A model generated the notes under the pieces. That model had not been told where the DNA came from. It saw only the letters and a program-made list of their open reading frames with translations, and did no database searches. From Limnospira fusiformis SAG 85.79 (GTDB taxonomy: Bacteria > Cyanobacteriota > Cyanobacteriia > Cyanobacteriales > Microcoleaceae): a stretch of 64,000 nt of DNA. Shown here one piece after another: positions 38,401 to 47,926 of this stretch. The DNA lies in NCBI RefSeq assembly GCF_012516315.1, contig NZ_CP051185.1, forward strand, positions 2,965,403-3,029,402, written 5' to 3'. How positions within the stretch are numbered: position 1 is the first letter of the stretch; each line of letters opens with the position of its first letter. The position numbers were made by a program, and so were the translations under genes.

Positions 38401-41400
38401 TCAATATCTTTGTCTATAGGACAATTCCGAGAAAATCAGTTTAAATGCTGTTCCCTCGGTTACGTCCAATAGTTCTAAGTTTCCTTCTATCTGCTCAGTC
38501 AGGGTCCAGATCAACTCCATTCCTAGGGATTCCACATTGCGAATATCTAGTCCTTCTGGAATACCGACCCCATTATCCCGGATAATCAAAGTAATAATAC
38601 CAAGATCATCTTGATGAAGTTCTAACCCAAGTTTACCAGGACGTTCATCGACAAAGGCGTGTTTAAAAGCATTAGATATCAGCTCATTGACAATTAAACT
38701 ACAAGGGTTAGCTGTTTCCAGGTTAAGTTCAACGGATTCTATATCTAATTCTAAGTCAACTGTGTGAGCTTCTGTCCCGTAAGAGTCAAATAGTTGCTCA
38801 ACTAAATCATTGAGATAGTCGCCAAAGTTAATCCTATCCAGACCTGTTGACTTATATAGTTTTTCGTGAATCAGAGCCATAGATTGAATGCGTTGTTGGC
38901 TATCTGACAAAAGTTTGATTACTTCTGGGTTGTCCGTGTAATCCGATTGAAACTCTAATAAATTGGAAACTACCAGCAAGTTATTTTTCACTCGGTGGTG
39001 AATTTCTTTCAGCAAAATTTCTTTTTCTTTAAGGGAGTTCATTAATTGTTCTTCAGCGTGTTGGCGTTCGATCGCCGTTGCTAAAACATTAGCTACACTT
39101 TGCAGAAAGTGTACATCCTCCTGCACAAATTCTCTAGTTTCGGTCGTATAAACCCCCAAAATGCCATAATAGGAATTTTGGCTTTCAATGGGAATACTGA
39201 TCCCATTAATATGGGGAAACTGATAAATATTTGACGACGGTTCTATTCCTAGGTTAAGGTGGTGGCTAGGAGAGGGTGTAGTTGATGATGATTCAGGTAA
39301 AATAAATGAGTAAACCTGGTGATATTTGTCAGTTTTTAAGCGATGATTATGGGTGTGTTGATGGTTAGCGATCGCCACCGTCAGGCGATCGGGTTCAGAC
39401 ACCCGTATTTCTAATAACTTACAATAATCCACCTGTAAACATCGACCCACCATCCCGACAATATCCTGAATTAATATTTCCGAGTCAATACCCAAGAGAG
39501 CTTTTTGTCCAACTTCAGCTACCATAGCCTGCTGATAAGCCTTAGTCGCAATTTCCGCCTCAATTTTTTGTCGCTCCGCAATTTCAACTCGCAACTTTTC
39601 GTTAGTTTCTTGTAGTTGAGATGTTCGCTGTTCCACCAGCATTTCTAAGTCTTGGTTCAATTCTTGCAGAGATTTTTCAGCGGATTTTAGTTCACTAATA
39701 TCAGTGAGAGTTCCCACAAAACCAACTATTTCATCATCATCATTTAGCTCAGGAACAGCTTGGGAAAAAACCCAAACTACCTGGCCTTCACCATGACAAA
39801 AACGATATTCTAACTGAAACATTTGATGATTATTAACGCATTTATTCCATTCATTAATTACCCGCTCTCGGTCATCAGGATGAAGCCTTTTAGTCCAACC
39901 ATGCCCAAACATTTCCATGACTGAACAGCCAACCAAATCACATCCACGCTCATTGATATAGACAAATTTACCTTCAGCATCAGTCCGAAATATCCCCACC
40001 GGAGAAATATCTGTAAGAGTCGCATAGCGAGCCTCACTTTCCCGCAAAGCCTCCTCAACCTGACAACGTTCAATTTCTAATAACTCCCGTTCCGTCACAT
40101 CTTGAACTAATGACAAAATCGATATAACCTGATGGGACTCATCCCGTAATACTAAGTTATACCATTCACAGTAGATTACTCTCCCGTCTTTGGTATAGTT
40201 ACGATTCTTACAAATATTTTTATTGGTTTTGTCTCCGAGTAAATCACCGATAACTGTTTCTACTAATTGTAGGTCTTCTTCAAAAACAATTGGCCATTCT
40301 CCCCAATGAATACCTATGATTTCTTCAGCCTTCCACCCAAAGATTTTTTCCGCTTGCTTTCCCCAATATTGTACCTTAAATTCTGGGTCCCATTCAATCA
40401 CAGCTAGAGGAGAATTTTCCACGTGCGATCGCATTTTATTATGAGCTTTTAATAACTCTTTTTTTGACTGTTGTTGTTCCTCCAAGTACCTGGTAAGCAT
40501 TTGATTAGTTTTTTGCAGTTCAAGGGTACGTTCTTGTACCCGTTGTTCCAATTCCGCCGTCAGACTTTTTAAAGCTGATTCAGCTCGCTTATTTTCAGTA
40601 ATATCACGAGCAACCCAAGCTACAGATTCCGAGGAAATGGGGGAGATATTTGCCGAAAACCACAAGCAATCACCTTCCACATTCAGATGATATTCAAAAT
40701 TTATAATTCTCCCCGTTTGCAAACATTGATTAACTTTTTCTCTAAAAATATTGTCCGGGTAATCAGGAGAAAATAGCTGCCGAGTTTGGTTAATTATTGG
40801 AGATGTATTACCCTCGTATTTTGTACCTAGGTATTCATGATTATTTTGCCGGGACTTGCGGGGAGTCTGAATCGAATTGGTGCGAGTATTAATAATCAGG
40901 ATAATATCAGTCAAAGCATCAAAAAATGTCAGAAGATTCGGTTCACCAGTTCGCAATTTTTGTTCAATCATGCGGATGATACCCCGTTGACTGATTTCCC
41001 CCTGTAGTTGGGCATTGGTATTTTGTAATTTAGCCTTAAATTGTGCCAGTTGCTGTTGCAGCTTAGTGGGGCTAATTCTACTGAGAATATCATGGTTAGG
41101 ATGGGAATCAACAAGTTTTTCTATCACCCGATACTCAGGAATTATTCCAGTTAAATAATCTTTCTCATCTAGAACTGGGATATAGTGAATTTTATGGGTT
41201 TTTAATTTTTGAATAATTGCATAAATGTCCAGCTCATCTGCTTCTCGCCAGACCACAGGGGGTTGTCTCATCACTTCAGACACAACCAAGTCCCCCGGAT
41301 TTTCCCCCGCACCAATTAGCTGCACCACGTCCCTTTCCGTCCACATACCCACCAATTTCCCATCTTCCACCACCAGTACACAACTGTTAGGGGGGAAGTT

Positions 41401-41553
41401 TTCTGTTCCCCACTGGTCTGAGGGCTCCTGACTCATTAAAGCCATGACCTCCATGAGGGAGGTATTAGGAACAACCGTTAGGGGGTCTCTATGGATGATG
41501 TCGTTTAAAGTTGGACTGGACATAAGCCAAGGGTTAATCGTGGGTGTAGACAT
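38401..41553 (-). CDS. Large sensor histidine kinase: CBS pair, PAS repeats, GAF, HisKA_2
   Basis: The 1050-residue protein has two CBS domains (residues about 10-170; TVVPNTSLMEVMALMS, PPVVWREADELDIYAII), coiled-coil linkers, at least three PAS/PAC domains (ENSPLAVIEWDPEFKVQYWG, TDISPVGIFRTDAEGKFVYI), a GAF domain (about 690-830; FVQEDVHFLQSVANVLATAIER) and a HisKA_2-type transmitter: LKEIHHRVKNNLLVVSNLLE, then HATPase NELISNAFKHAF and DNGVGIPEGL. No membrane segment is seen, so it should sense intracellular adenylate or redox/light-type ligands. HisKA_2 kinases usually signal to single-receiver proteins, and two REC-containing genes lie directly downstream. Confidence 0.9.
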   Translation of the reverse strand: MSTPTINPWLMSSPTLNDIIHRDPLTVVPNTSLMEVMALMSQEPSDQWGTENFPPNSCVLVVEDGKLVGMWTERDVVQLIGAGENPGDLVVSEVMRQPPVVWREADELDIYAIIQKLKTHKIHYIPVLDEKDYLTGIIPEYRVIEKLVDSHPNHDILSRISPTKLQQQLAQFKAKLQNTNAQLQGEISQRGIIRMIEQKLRTGEPNLLTFFDALTDIILIINTRTNSIQTPRKSRQNNHEYLGTKYEGNTSPIINQTRQLFSPDYPDNIFREKVNQCLQTGRIINFEYHLNVEGDCLWFSANISPISSESVAWVARDITENKRAESALKSLTAELEQRVQERTLELQKTNQMLTRYLEEQQQSKKELLKAHNKMRSHVENSPLAVIEWDPEFKVQYWGKQAEKIFGWKAEEIIGIHWGEWPIVFEEDLQLVETVIGDLLGDKTNKNICKNRNYTKDGRVIYCEWYNLVLRDESHQVISILSLVQDVTERELLEIERCQVEEALRESEARYATLTDISPVGIFRTDAEGKFVYINERGCDLVGCSVMEMFGHGWTKRLHPDDRERVINEWNKCVNNHQMFQLEYRFCHGEGQVVWVFSQAVPELNDDDEIVGFVGTLTDISELKSAEKSLQELNQDLEMLVEQRTSQLQETNEKLRVEIAERQKIEAEIATKAYQQAMVAEVGQKALLGIDSEILIQDIVGMVGRCLQVDYCKLLEIRVSEPDRLTVAIANHQHTHNHRLKTDKYHQVYSFILPESSSTTPSPSHHLNLGIEPSSNIYQFPHINGISIPIESQNSYYGILGVYTTETREFVQEDVHFLQSVANVLATAIERQHAEEQLMNSLKEKEILLKEIHHRVKNNLLVVSNLLEFQSDYTDNPEVIKLLSDSQQRIQSMALIHEKLYKSTGLDRINFGDYLNDLVEQLFDSYGTEAHTVDLELDIESVELNLETANPCSLIVNELISNAFKHAFVDERPGKLGLELHQDDLGIITLIIRDNGVGIPEGLDIRNVESLGMELIWTLTEQIEGNLELLDVTEGTAFKLIFSELSYRQRY

Positions 41554-41914
41554 TGATTCCCCTACTCTCCTTGATCAGATATTAGGATTAATAACATAAC
41601 AACTTATCACAGTTTCAGCGGTTCCGATCAAGTCAAAGCCATTGACAATCAACAGTTGAACCTGTTAGTTAAGTTATATAGAGTATCTTGTGACTGATTT
41701 TTATGATTAATTAACCATTGGGATAATTGATAGCTTAATCAAATTTATGATAGTAGAATCAACAACCTTTCATCGAAGGGGGATGAGCAATTTTTCTGAT
41801 TTTGATAGATTTTGAGCCTCCCTTAATTTGTTGGTAAATCTTGATTTTTCCTAGAGACTTTTTAGCAAAGTTAAGTTATGCTCAAACTACAAACAAACTT
41901 GAGCAATAGGTTTC
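41554..41914. other. Divergent intergenic region
   Basis: This AT-rich stretch separates the minus-strand sensor kinase and the plus-strand small secreted protein. It must hold both promoters. I see no gene, RNA or clear hairpin in it. Confidence 0.4.
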
Positions 41915-42229
41915 ATGAAAACCAAATCTTGGTCTTTAATGGCAGGTATAGCTGTGACCGCATTTTCTTGGGGAATTGTCCCAGCTTGGGCGGAAAATTG
42001 GATTTTTATGGGTGAGGCTGCCACCGGGGAAGATGTATATGTAGATGCTGATAGTATTTCACGGAACCGGGAAGGGCTGAGATTTATTTATAGCATTGGT
42101 GAAGAAACCATCTATGCAATAGCTTACTGTGACTCACGCACCTGGTATGTCAGCGGTTACGATGAAGTATATTCCCCAAACAGTCACGCTACCTCTGATA
42201 TGATTGATTATGTCTGTTCCCAGGAATAA
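41915..42229 (+). CDS. Small secreted or periplasmic protein of unknown function
   Basis: The 104-residue protein has a Sec signal peptide (MKTKSWSLMAGIAVTAFSWG followed by IVPAWA, cleavage after about residue 26). The mature part begins ENWIFMGEAATGEDVYVDADSI, which resembles the short beta-rich surface-adhesin E-like proteins of Gram-negative bacteria (pattern W-x-Y-x5-G-x-x-x-Y-x-D-x2-S). Two Cys residues (AYCDSRT, YVCSQE) could form a disulfide. A ribosome binding site AGG lies eight bases before the ATG. It stands alone and is followed by a terminator-like hairpin at 42383. Function unknown. Confidence 0.7.
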   Translation: MKTKSWSLMAGIAVTAFSWGIVPAWAENWIFMGEAATGEDVYVDADSISRNREGLRFIYSIGEETIYAIAYCDSRTWYVSGYDEVYSPNSHATSDMIDYVCSQE

Positions 42230-42382
42230 CCAGTCTCAGTAATCTTTTAACCACAATTTAACTATCCATGGGGAGTCAATAAACCGGAGATTTATTACTG
42301 CGGGTATAGTACCAAAGTATAACCCTTGGAAATCCTCAAATATGGATTATATAAAGGCTATCAATTGAGTAACTGGTGAAAT

Positions 42383-42421
42383 GGGCGGGATGTCCGTTGC
42401 TGTATATGCCGCCCTATTTTT
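42383..42421 (+). terminator. Rho-independent terminator-like hairpin
   Basis: GGGCGG (42383-42388) pairs with CCGCCC (42409-42414) and is followed by TATTTTT. It lies between the convergent small secreted protein and TPR-GT61 genes and probably ends the former. Confidence 0.55.
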
Positions 42422-42425
42422 AAGA

Positions 42426-44663
42426 TTAAGCTAAACCAGCGGCTTGAATTGTCTGCATAAGCCTGTCGATATTGATGACAATATTAATATTTTTGCCGAT
42501 AAGTTTCGGTTCATTTTCCGGCAAATTATCTCCTAATATAGGATAATATTCCAGTTCACAAATACCACTCAATAATCGATAAATTGACGGACAATAATCT
42601 GGGGATAAGATTTCAATAACTGTAGTACCAGTTTGACAGAAAGCTAAATTAGTTAGTCCCGCACCGTGGGGACTAATAATCACTTCGGAAGTAGCGAAAA
42701 GTTCCGCTTGTTGTTCAAGAGTCATTGATTCTAATTGTACTGGTTTAATATTAAACTGTGTTAGGCATTCTATCACCTGGGAATTATTCAAGACCTGGCG
42801 AGATTGTGCTAAGGTGCGATCTATATAAATTCGCTGTTTAGTATCCCCCAGACTCGGACAAAAAGTGTGTTTGAGAAAATCACAATTCCACTGGCTAATT
42901 TGTAAGCCTCGGTGGGATGAAAGGTTAGGAGTTGGGATAATTATTTGCGCGGCTTTCAGATGATTGATATCTTTATTGCTGATGATTTTTTTGGGTGGAA
43001 TTTTTAGGGTCTCTAAAGCCTGTTTCTGGTAAGGTGTCTCCCAAGCATTTACCACAAATTTATCAATTGAGTTCAGGTCAATTCCCGCAGCTTCTAATAA
43101 ATGAAAACGGGCGATAATATCTAACATCCAGTGAAAATATCCCGCCCCAAAACGCACGGATAAAAAAGCAACCACACCATCAATTTCTTCGGGTGGCGGT
43201 AGGTGTTCGGATACGGCGACAAACTCCGCCCCACCACTAGCTAAATCAGTGACTAATTTGCCATCATCTGTGAAAACTGCACTGGTCGCCATATCTCCCC
43301 ACACGCGCCCATTTTCCACAATAGCCACGCCGAAATCTCCGGTTGATATCTGACAGGTTGTAAATGTTTCGGGAAGGTTGGTAATTAAAATATTAGCGGG
43401 TTTAATCTCAATAGTCTTAGCTGGGTATATGAGGATATATTGAACACTAGGATGGGTTGGGCTGGTTGTGGTTTTTTCTGATAAATTAGGCAATATTTCT
43501 CGGATAAATTTTGATGATAATTTTTTGAAGTTTAGGGCATTATTGGCATCCTCAATTAAACCTCTATGGGCTAATATTTGGGCAAAATGATGATAGGCTT
43601 TGAGCAAGTCTGGCTTCCGTTTTAATCCCTCTATACATAGGTCTTGTAATTCTTGCCAACGTTGCTTTTCGGTTAACAGTTGTGCGAGAATCTCATAAAG
43701 CCATATTAACTCTGGTTTCAGTTCGATCGCTTTTTGATAAGCCGCGATCGCCTCATCAATATGACCTGCTAATTTCAGTGCGTGACCTAATTTTTGATGT
43801 AACCAAGAAAGTTGAGGATTGAGTGTAATGGCTTGGCGATAATTAGCGATCGCTTCTTCAATTTCTCCCGTTTCTAGTAAGCTATCTCCTAAACTCATAT
43901 ACAGCCAATCTACATCAGGTTTTAAAGCGATCGCCTGACCACAGACCGGAATTAATTCCGACCATTTTTCCTGAGTTTTCAAAACTTGGGCTAGTCCATA
44001 ATAATAGTAAAACTGGTTCGGGTTAATTTCGATAGCCTTTTGATAGCATTTCACCGCCTCTTCCCACCTTTCCTGTTGTTTAAAAATTCCCCCTAAATGA
44101 TGATAAAATACATCCGATTGATTAGGATAATTGACAATTGCTTTTTGATAAATAGCGATCGCCTTTTCTAATTGCTGTTGCTGTTGTAACTGATTCCCAA
44201 AATTCAGATAATCTTGAAAACTCACCGGGTCAGCACTTAACAAAATAGCTTTACACCAATATTCTGTCGCCCTTTCTGGCTGACCACATTGGGTAAACAC
44301 CTTAGCCAAATTACGATAGAACCCCGCCATATTAGGGCGAATTTCCAGAGCCTTTTCATAGGCATTTATCGCCTCATTCCAGCGTTTATTTTGGGCGTAA
44401 AGACTTCCTAAATTAGCATAAACTTCCGCCATATTAGGCGCGATTTTCAAAGCACTATGATAACAAGACTCCGCCGCCAGAAAATCCCCTTGTAACTGTC
44501 TTATCGTCCCCAAAGTTTTATAAGACAACGCAAAATTAGGGTCGATTTTTAACGCTTGTTCACAACAGTTAATCGACTCCCCCCAATTTCTTTCATTTAA
44601 ATAGGAAACCGCTTTTTCATTGAGTCGGATAACTTCCGGTTGCACATTTTCATAATTTGACAT
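42426..44663 (-). CDS. TPR protein with C-terminal GT61-type glycosyltransferase domain
   Basis: The 745-residue protein has about ten tetratricopeptide repeats in its first 380 residues (for example YANLGSLYAQNKRWNEAINAYEKAL-type units with IAIYQKAIV, AIANYRQAITLNP, AIAAYQKAIELKP). Residues about 430-740 resemble GT61/DUF563 enzymes: GAGYFHWMLDIIARF, RIYIDRTLAQSRQV, and the C-terminal SEVIISPHGAGLTNLAFC with VIEILSP. GT61 enzymes in plants and cyanobacteria add xylose or related sugars. The TPR part probably binds a protein partner or the acceptor. It is separated from the polysaccharide cluster by about 9.6 kb. Confidence 0.85.
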   Translation of the reverse strand: MSNYENVQPEVIRLNEKAVSYLNERNWGESINCCEQALKIDPNFALSYKTLGTIRQLQGDFLAAESCYHSALKIAPNMAEVYANLGSLYAQNKRWNEAINAYEKALEIRPNMAGFYRNLAKVFTQCGQPERATEYWCKAILLSADPVSFQDYLNFGNQLQQQQQLEKAIAIYQKAIVNYPNQSDVFYHHLGGIFKQQERWEEAVKCYQKAIEINPNQFYYYYGLAQVLKTQEKWSELIPVCGQAIALKPDVDWLYMSLGDSLLETGEIEEAIANYRQAITLNPQLSWLHQKLGHALKLAGHIDEAIAAYQKAIELKPELIWLYEILAQLLTEKQRWQELQDLCIEGLKRKPDLLKAYHHFAQILAHRGLIEDANNALNFKKLSSKFIREILPNLSEKTTTSPTHPSVQYILIYPAKTIEIKPANILITNLPETFTTCQISTGDFGVAIVENGRVWGDMATSAVFTDDGKLVTDLASGGAEFVAVSEHLPPPEEIDGVVAFLSVRFGAGYFHWMLDIIARFHLLEAAGIDLNSIDKFVVNAWETPYQKQALETLKIPPKKIISNKDINHLKAAQIIIPTPNLSSHRGLQISQWNCDFLKHTFCPSLGDTKQRIYIDRTLAQSRQVLNNSQVIECLTQFNIKPVQLESMTLEQQAELFATSEVIISPHGAGLTNLAFCQTGTTVIEILSPDYCPSIYRLLSGICELEYYPILGDNLPENEPKLIGKNINIVINIDRLMQTIQAAGLA

Positions 44664-44722
44664 TTTACAGTCACTCCCATTTAATCAAAATTTAACCTTG
44701 TCCATCTGTGCAAATACCACTA

Positions 44723-45910
44723 TTATAAACCCAGTTTATGGATTTTAGCCAGAGCCTTTTCAGCCGCCTTTTTACTAGCCTCTTTTTTACTGGAACCTTT
44801 ACCCTCTCCATAAACCTTACCCTGAACCATAACCTGGACAGTGAACTGTTTTTTGTGGTCGGCTCCTTCCTCCTTAATTGTTTCATATTCTGGTGTAATT
44901 GGACCTATATTTTTTTGCACCCATTCCTGTAATCTATTTTTCGAGTCCGCCGCCACTTTCCCCGAATTACCTTGAGACTGGGAAGTAATTTCAGCTATCA
45001 CCGAATCGAACAAAGGTTGTAAAAAATCCTGTACTTTCTTCATCCCAGAATCCAAAAAATAAGCCCCAATCATCGCCTCAAACGTATTGCTTAATAAGGA
45101 AGGATTTAGCGCCGCCCCTTTCCCTAATCTGATATATTGTTGTAGGGCTAATTTTTCCGCAAACTTAGCCAACTGCTTATTTTCCACCAAAGCCGATCGC
45201 AACTTAGTTAAATCACCTTCATTCCTGACACTTTTATACTTATTATAAAGATACTCCCCCGATATAAAATTTAACACCGAATCCCCCAAAAACTCCAACA
45301 ATTCATTATCCCGCTTAACTTCCTTCGGGTGTTCATATAGATAGGAACTGTGAGTTAAAGCGTGATTGAGTAAATCCACATTTTGAAAAGGTATTTTTTT
45401 CAGCAATTTCGATAATTCTCGCCGCAGTTTTTTTTCTCGGTCAGGATCCATATTTTGGTCTTCGATAATTTTACTTAACATAATCTCCTGATGTTGTTTT
45501 AATTGATTAATTATGGAGTTTTCAGCCTGAAAAGCCGTCAACAGCAGCACCATGTTATCTATAGCACGTTCCGTATATCGGTGAGAAAATTCATTCCCAT
45601 GAGCCCAGTTATTCCTAAGTTGAATTAACTCAAATATTATCCCCCTATGTTGATTATCCACATTTTCATTGTTTTTAAAAATACTATCCCATTTATTCGA
45701 TATAACTTGCAGTAATGCTCCGATATCTTGAGATAGCCTCTCCTCCAATTCTCGCTTTTTCATGTTTTTGTATTTGGTGATATATTTTTGAGCTTCCTCC
45801 TGCCATTGGTCTGAATATTTGTTTGTCATTTCCTGTTTAAACGGAGGATATAAGCCCTCAGCTAATAACTCTAAAGCGTCCCCAATTCTTTCTTTATTGC
45901 TAATCATCAT
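44723..45910 (-). CDS. Swt1-type HEPN domain fused to RNase III and dsRNA-binding domain
   Basis: The 395-residue protein has three parts. Residues 1-135 match the Swt1-type HEPN domain: ISNKERIGDALELLAEGL, a central IGALLQVISNKWDSIF, and LIQLRNNWAHGNEF with the R-x4-H nuclease motif at 99-104. Residues 155-305 form an RNase III domain: HALTHSSYLYEHP, signature DNELLEFLGDSVL (201-213), LRSALVENKQLAKFA and LLSNTFEAMIGAYFLDSG. Residues 322-392 form a dsRNA-binding domain (NRLQEWVQK, YGEGKGSSKKEASKKAAEKALAKI). Normal bacterial RNase III has about 225-250 residues, without HEPN. The RNase III metal ligands Glu203, Asp210 and Glu278 are present, but the usual Asp before Thr-Phe-Glu is Asn275. Predicted to cut structured RNA; role unknown. 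Confidence 0.88.
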   Translation of the reverse strand: MMISNKERIGDALELLAEGLYPPFKQEMTNKYSDQWQEEAQKYITKYKNMKKRELEERLSQDIGALLQVISNKWDSIFKNNENVDNQHRGIIFELIQLRNNWAHGNEFSHRYTERAIDNMVLLLTAFQAENSIINQLKQHQEIMLSKIIEDQNMDPDREKKLRRELSKLLKKIPFQNVDLLNHALTHSSYLYEHPKEVKRDNELLEFLGDSVLNFISGEYLYNKYKSVRNEGDLTKLRSALVENKQLAKFAEKLALQQYIRLGKGAALNPSLLSNTFEAMIGAYFLDSGMKKVQDFLQPLFDSVIAEITSQSQGNSGKVAADSKNRLQEWVQKNIGPITPEYETIKEEGADHKKQFTVQVMVQGKVYGEGKGSSKKEASKKAAEKALAKIHKLGL

Positions 45911-46352
45911 TTGCTATCTAATAATTAATTAGCGACTATTATAGCTAATCTTCCTAAACAGGTTATTGATATAGCTGGCTATTCATAACTTCTGATAATC
46001 TATCAATCTCCAAGTTATTTGATTTTCAAAAGAATGTTAAGAATTATTACAAATTTATTGAAAATTGCTCGCAAAAAGTTGACGAGATTCTGGGGGTTAT
46101 GATACCATCAAATAAATCTCACCCAAGGGATTACTCTGTCCTTATGCAAAAATAGAGCCTACAACCCCGATTATATCGCGATTAACATTATTTTCTCACG
46201 AAAATATTAAACTGGCGATGCACGAGTTTTCTGGCCAAAAGCGATCGCCTTTTTTATGCCTATTGACAAAAACGCCACTTTGTGGATTCTTAATTGTTGA
46301 TAATTGACTGATATCCTAGGTGATGTGGATGGTCAGAGTCAAAAATCAAAAT
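45911..46352. other. Divergent intergenic region
   Basis: This AT-rich region separates the HEPN-RNase III gene and the TerY-like gene. It contains a HIP1 octamer within AAAAGCGATCGCCTTTTTT near 46238-46256, a short palindrome, and otherwise nothing recognised. The TerY frame is open back to a GTG at 46320. Confidence 0.4.
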
Positions 46353-47015
46353 ATGAGACTTGAGGAAGCGGTTGAATTTGCCGAAAACCCGGAACCCCGG
46401 TGTCCCTGTGTGTTATTGCTAGACACATCAGCATCTATGCAGGGAGAACCCCTAGATGGTCTCAATGCAGGATTAATGACTTTTAGGGAGAACCTAATCA
46501 AAGACGAACTCGCGAAAAAACGGGTTGAGATCGCGCTGATCACCTTTGATAACCAGGTAAAAATCATCCAGGATTTTGTCACAGCCGATCGCTTTGAACC
46601 CCCCCTGTTAAACGCCCAGGGTCAAACCTATATGGGAACAGCCATAGGGGAGGCTTTAGACATGATTGCCAGTCGCAAAGCCGAGTATCGCAATAATGGG
46701 ATTACCTACTATCGTCCTTGGGTGTTCATGATTACCGACGGCGAACCCCAGGGAGAAAGCGATCGCATTACAGAACAGGCCATTAAACGCATTCGAGACG
46801 AGGAAGCCAACAAACAGGTCGCATTCTTTGCGGTAGGCGTAGAAGGGGCGAATATGGAGCGCTTAGGAGAGATTGCTCAACGAACCCCCCTGAAACTGAA
46901 AGGGTTAGATTTTCGGGAAATGTTCATTTGGCTATCCGCCAGTATGCAAACAGTTTCTCACTCCAAAGTTGACGAACAGGTAGCCCTACCACCGCCAGGA
47001 TGGGGAACTGTCTAG
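46353..47015 (+). CDS. TerY-like von Willebrand factor A domain protein
   Basis: The 220-residue protein is a single VWA domain with an intact metal-ion-dependent adhesion site: VLLLDTSASMQGEPL (DxSxS), the Thr in GQTYMGTAIGEAL, and the Asp in VFMITDGEPQGES. It belongs to the TerY-type group, cytoplasmic metal-binding scaffolds associated with PP2C phosphatases and kinases in stress-signalling modules. The start at ATG 46353 (MRLEEAVEFAENPEPR) is chosen because family members begin at this point; the frame is open to a GTG at 46320. The PP2C gene starts 32 bases downstream. Confidence 0.85.
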   Translation: MRLEEAVEFAENPEPRCPCVLLLDTSASMQGEPLDGLNAGLMTFRENLIKDELAKKRVEIALITFDNQVKIIQDFVTADRFEPPLLNAQGQTYMGTAIGEALDMIASRKAEYRNNGITYYRPWVFMITDGEPQGESDRITEQAIKRIRDEEANKQVAFFAVGVEGANMERLGEIAQRTPLKLKGLDFREMFIWLSASMQTVSHSKVDEQVALPPPGWGTV

Positions 47016-47047
47016 CCAAAAACTCATGCGATCGCAGACCTTTTACC

Positions 47048-47830
47048 ATGAACCCAAATTCTGCCTACTGGCAAATTATCTCAGCTTCCGTGGCGGGAAC
47101 CAGTCACGAAAAGCAAGCCATTCCCTGTCAAGATGCTCATATCTATCGGGAGATTGACCCCCATCAATTTATTGTCGCTGTAGCCGATGGTGCGGGTTCA
47201 GCTTCCCTGGCTGATGTGGGAGCCCAACTAGCAGTTAAAACCGCCACCCAATTAATCGAAGAGTATCTATCCTCCGTCGATGACACCGCCGCCGTGGACT
47301 GGAACAGTCAATTGTTAGCTGTTGTTAGCCAAACCAAACAGGCGATCGAAGCGGAAGCCGACCACAGGGATATATTGGCGCGGGAACTAGCAACCACATT
47401 AATTTTAGGGGTGATTACCGCTTCCACCATTGCTGTAGTTCAGATAGGTGATGGCGCGGTGGTAGTTGAAGATCAACAGGGAACTTTGATGGCTTTAACT
47501 ATTCCCGCCAGTGGAGAATATTTAAACGAAACCACCTTTCTGGTTTCCCCGAATGCGTTAGAATCTGCTCAAATTCAGGTATGGTCTGGAATGCCTAAGT
47601 ATTTGGCAATCTTTTCCGATGGTTTACAAATGTTGGGACTAAAAATGCCTGAAGGAAAACCGCACGCTCCGTTTTTTTCTCCTCTATTTCAATTTGTGGA
47701 AACTATCTGCGATCGCACAGAAGCCGAACAACAGTTAATTTCATTTTTGCGATCGCCTAGGGTAAATCAGCGCACCGATGATGATTTAACCCTGATTTTA
47801 GCTGCCAAAAAGCCAACATCATCCCAATAA
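47048..47830 (+). CDS. PP2C-family serine/threonine phosphatase
   Basis: The 260-residue protein matches the bacterial PP2C_2 type. Motifs in order: SHEKQAIPCQDAH near the N-terminus, the metal-binding VAVADGAGSASLADVGAQLA, TLILGVITASTIAVVQIGDGA, YLAIFSDGLQMLGL and the C-terminal RTDDDLTLILAAKK. These supply the Asp residues for the two-metal centre. ATG 47048 follows a short spacer after TerY; an upstream in-frame ATG at 47000 overlaps TerY. It probably reverses phosphorylation by a Ser/Thr kinase that partners with TerY; no such kinase is in the window. Confidence 0.87.
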   Translation: MNPNSAYWQIISASVAGTSHEKQAIPCQDAHIYREIDPHQFIVAVADGAGSASLADVGAQLAVKTATQLIEEYLSSVDDTAAVDWNSQLLAVVSQTKQAIEAEADHRDILARELATTLILGVITASTIAVVQIGDGAVVVEDQQGTLMALTIPASGEYLNETTFLVSPNALESAQIQVWSGMPKYLAIFSDGLQMLGLKMPEGKPHAPFFSPLFQFVETICDRTEAEQQLISFLRSPRVNQRTDDDLTLILAAKKPTSSQ

Positions 47831-47926
47831 ACGCCATTACAATATGTACAGCCGTAACTCTCTACGGGAACCCCAAGGGCTATAATATACCAAATATAGA
47901 CTCTTATTATATGGGGGTCAGCGGTC

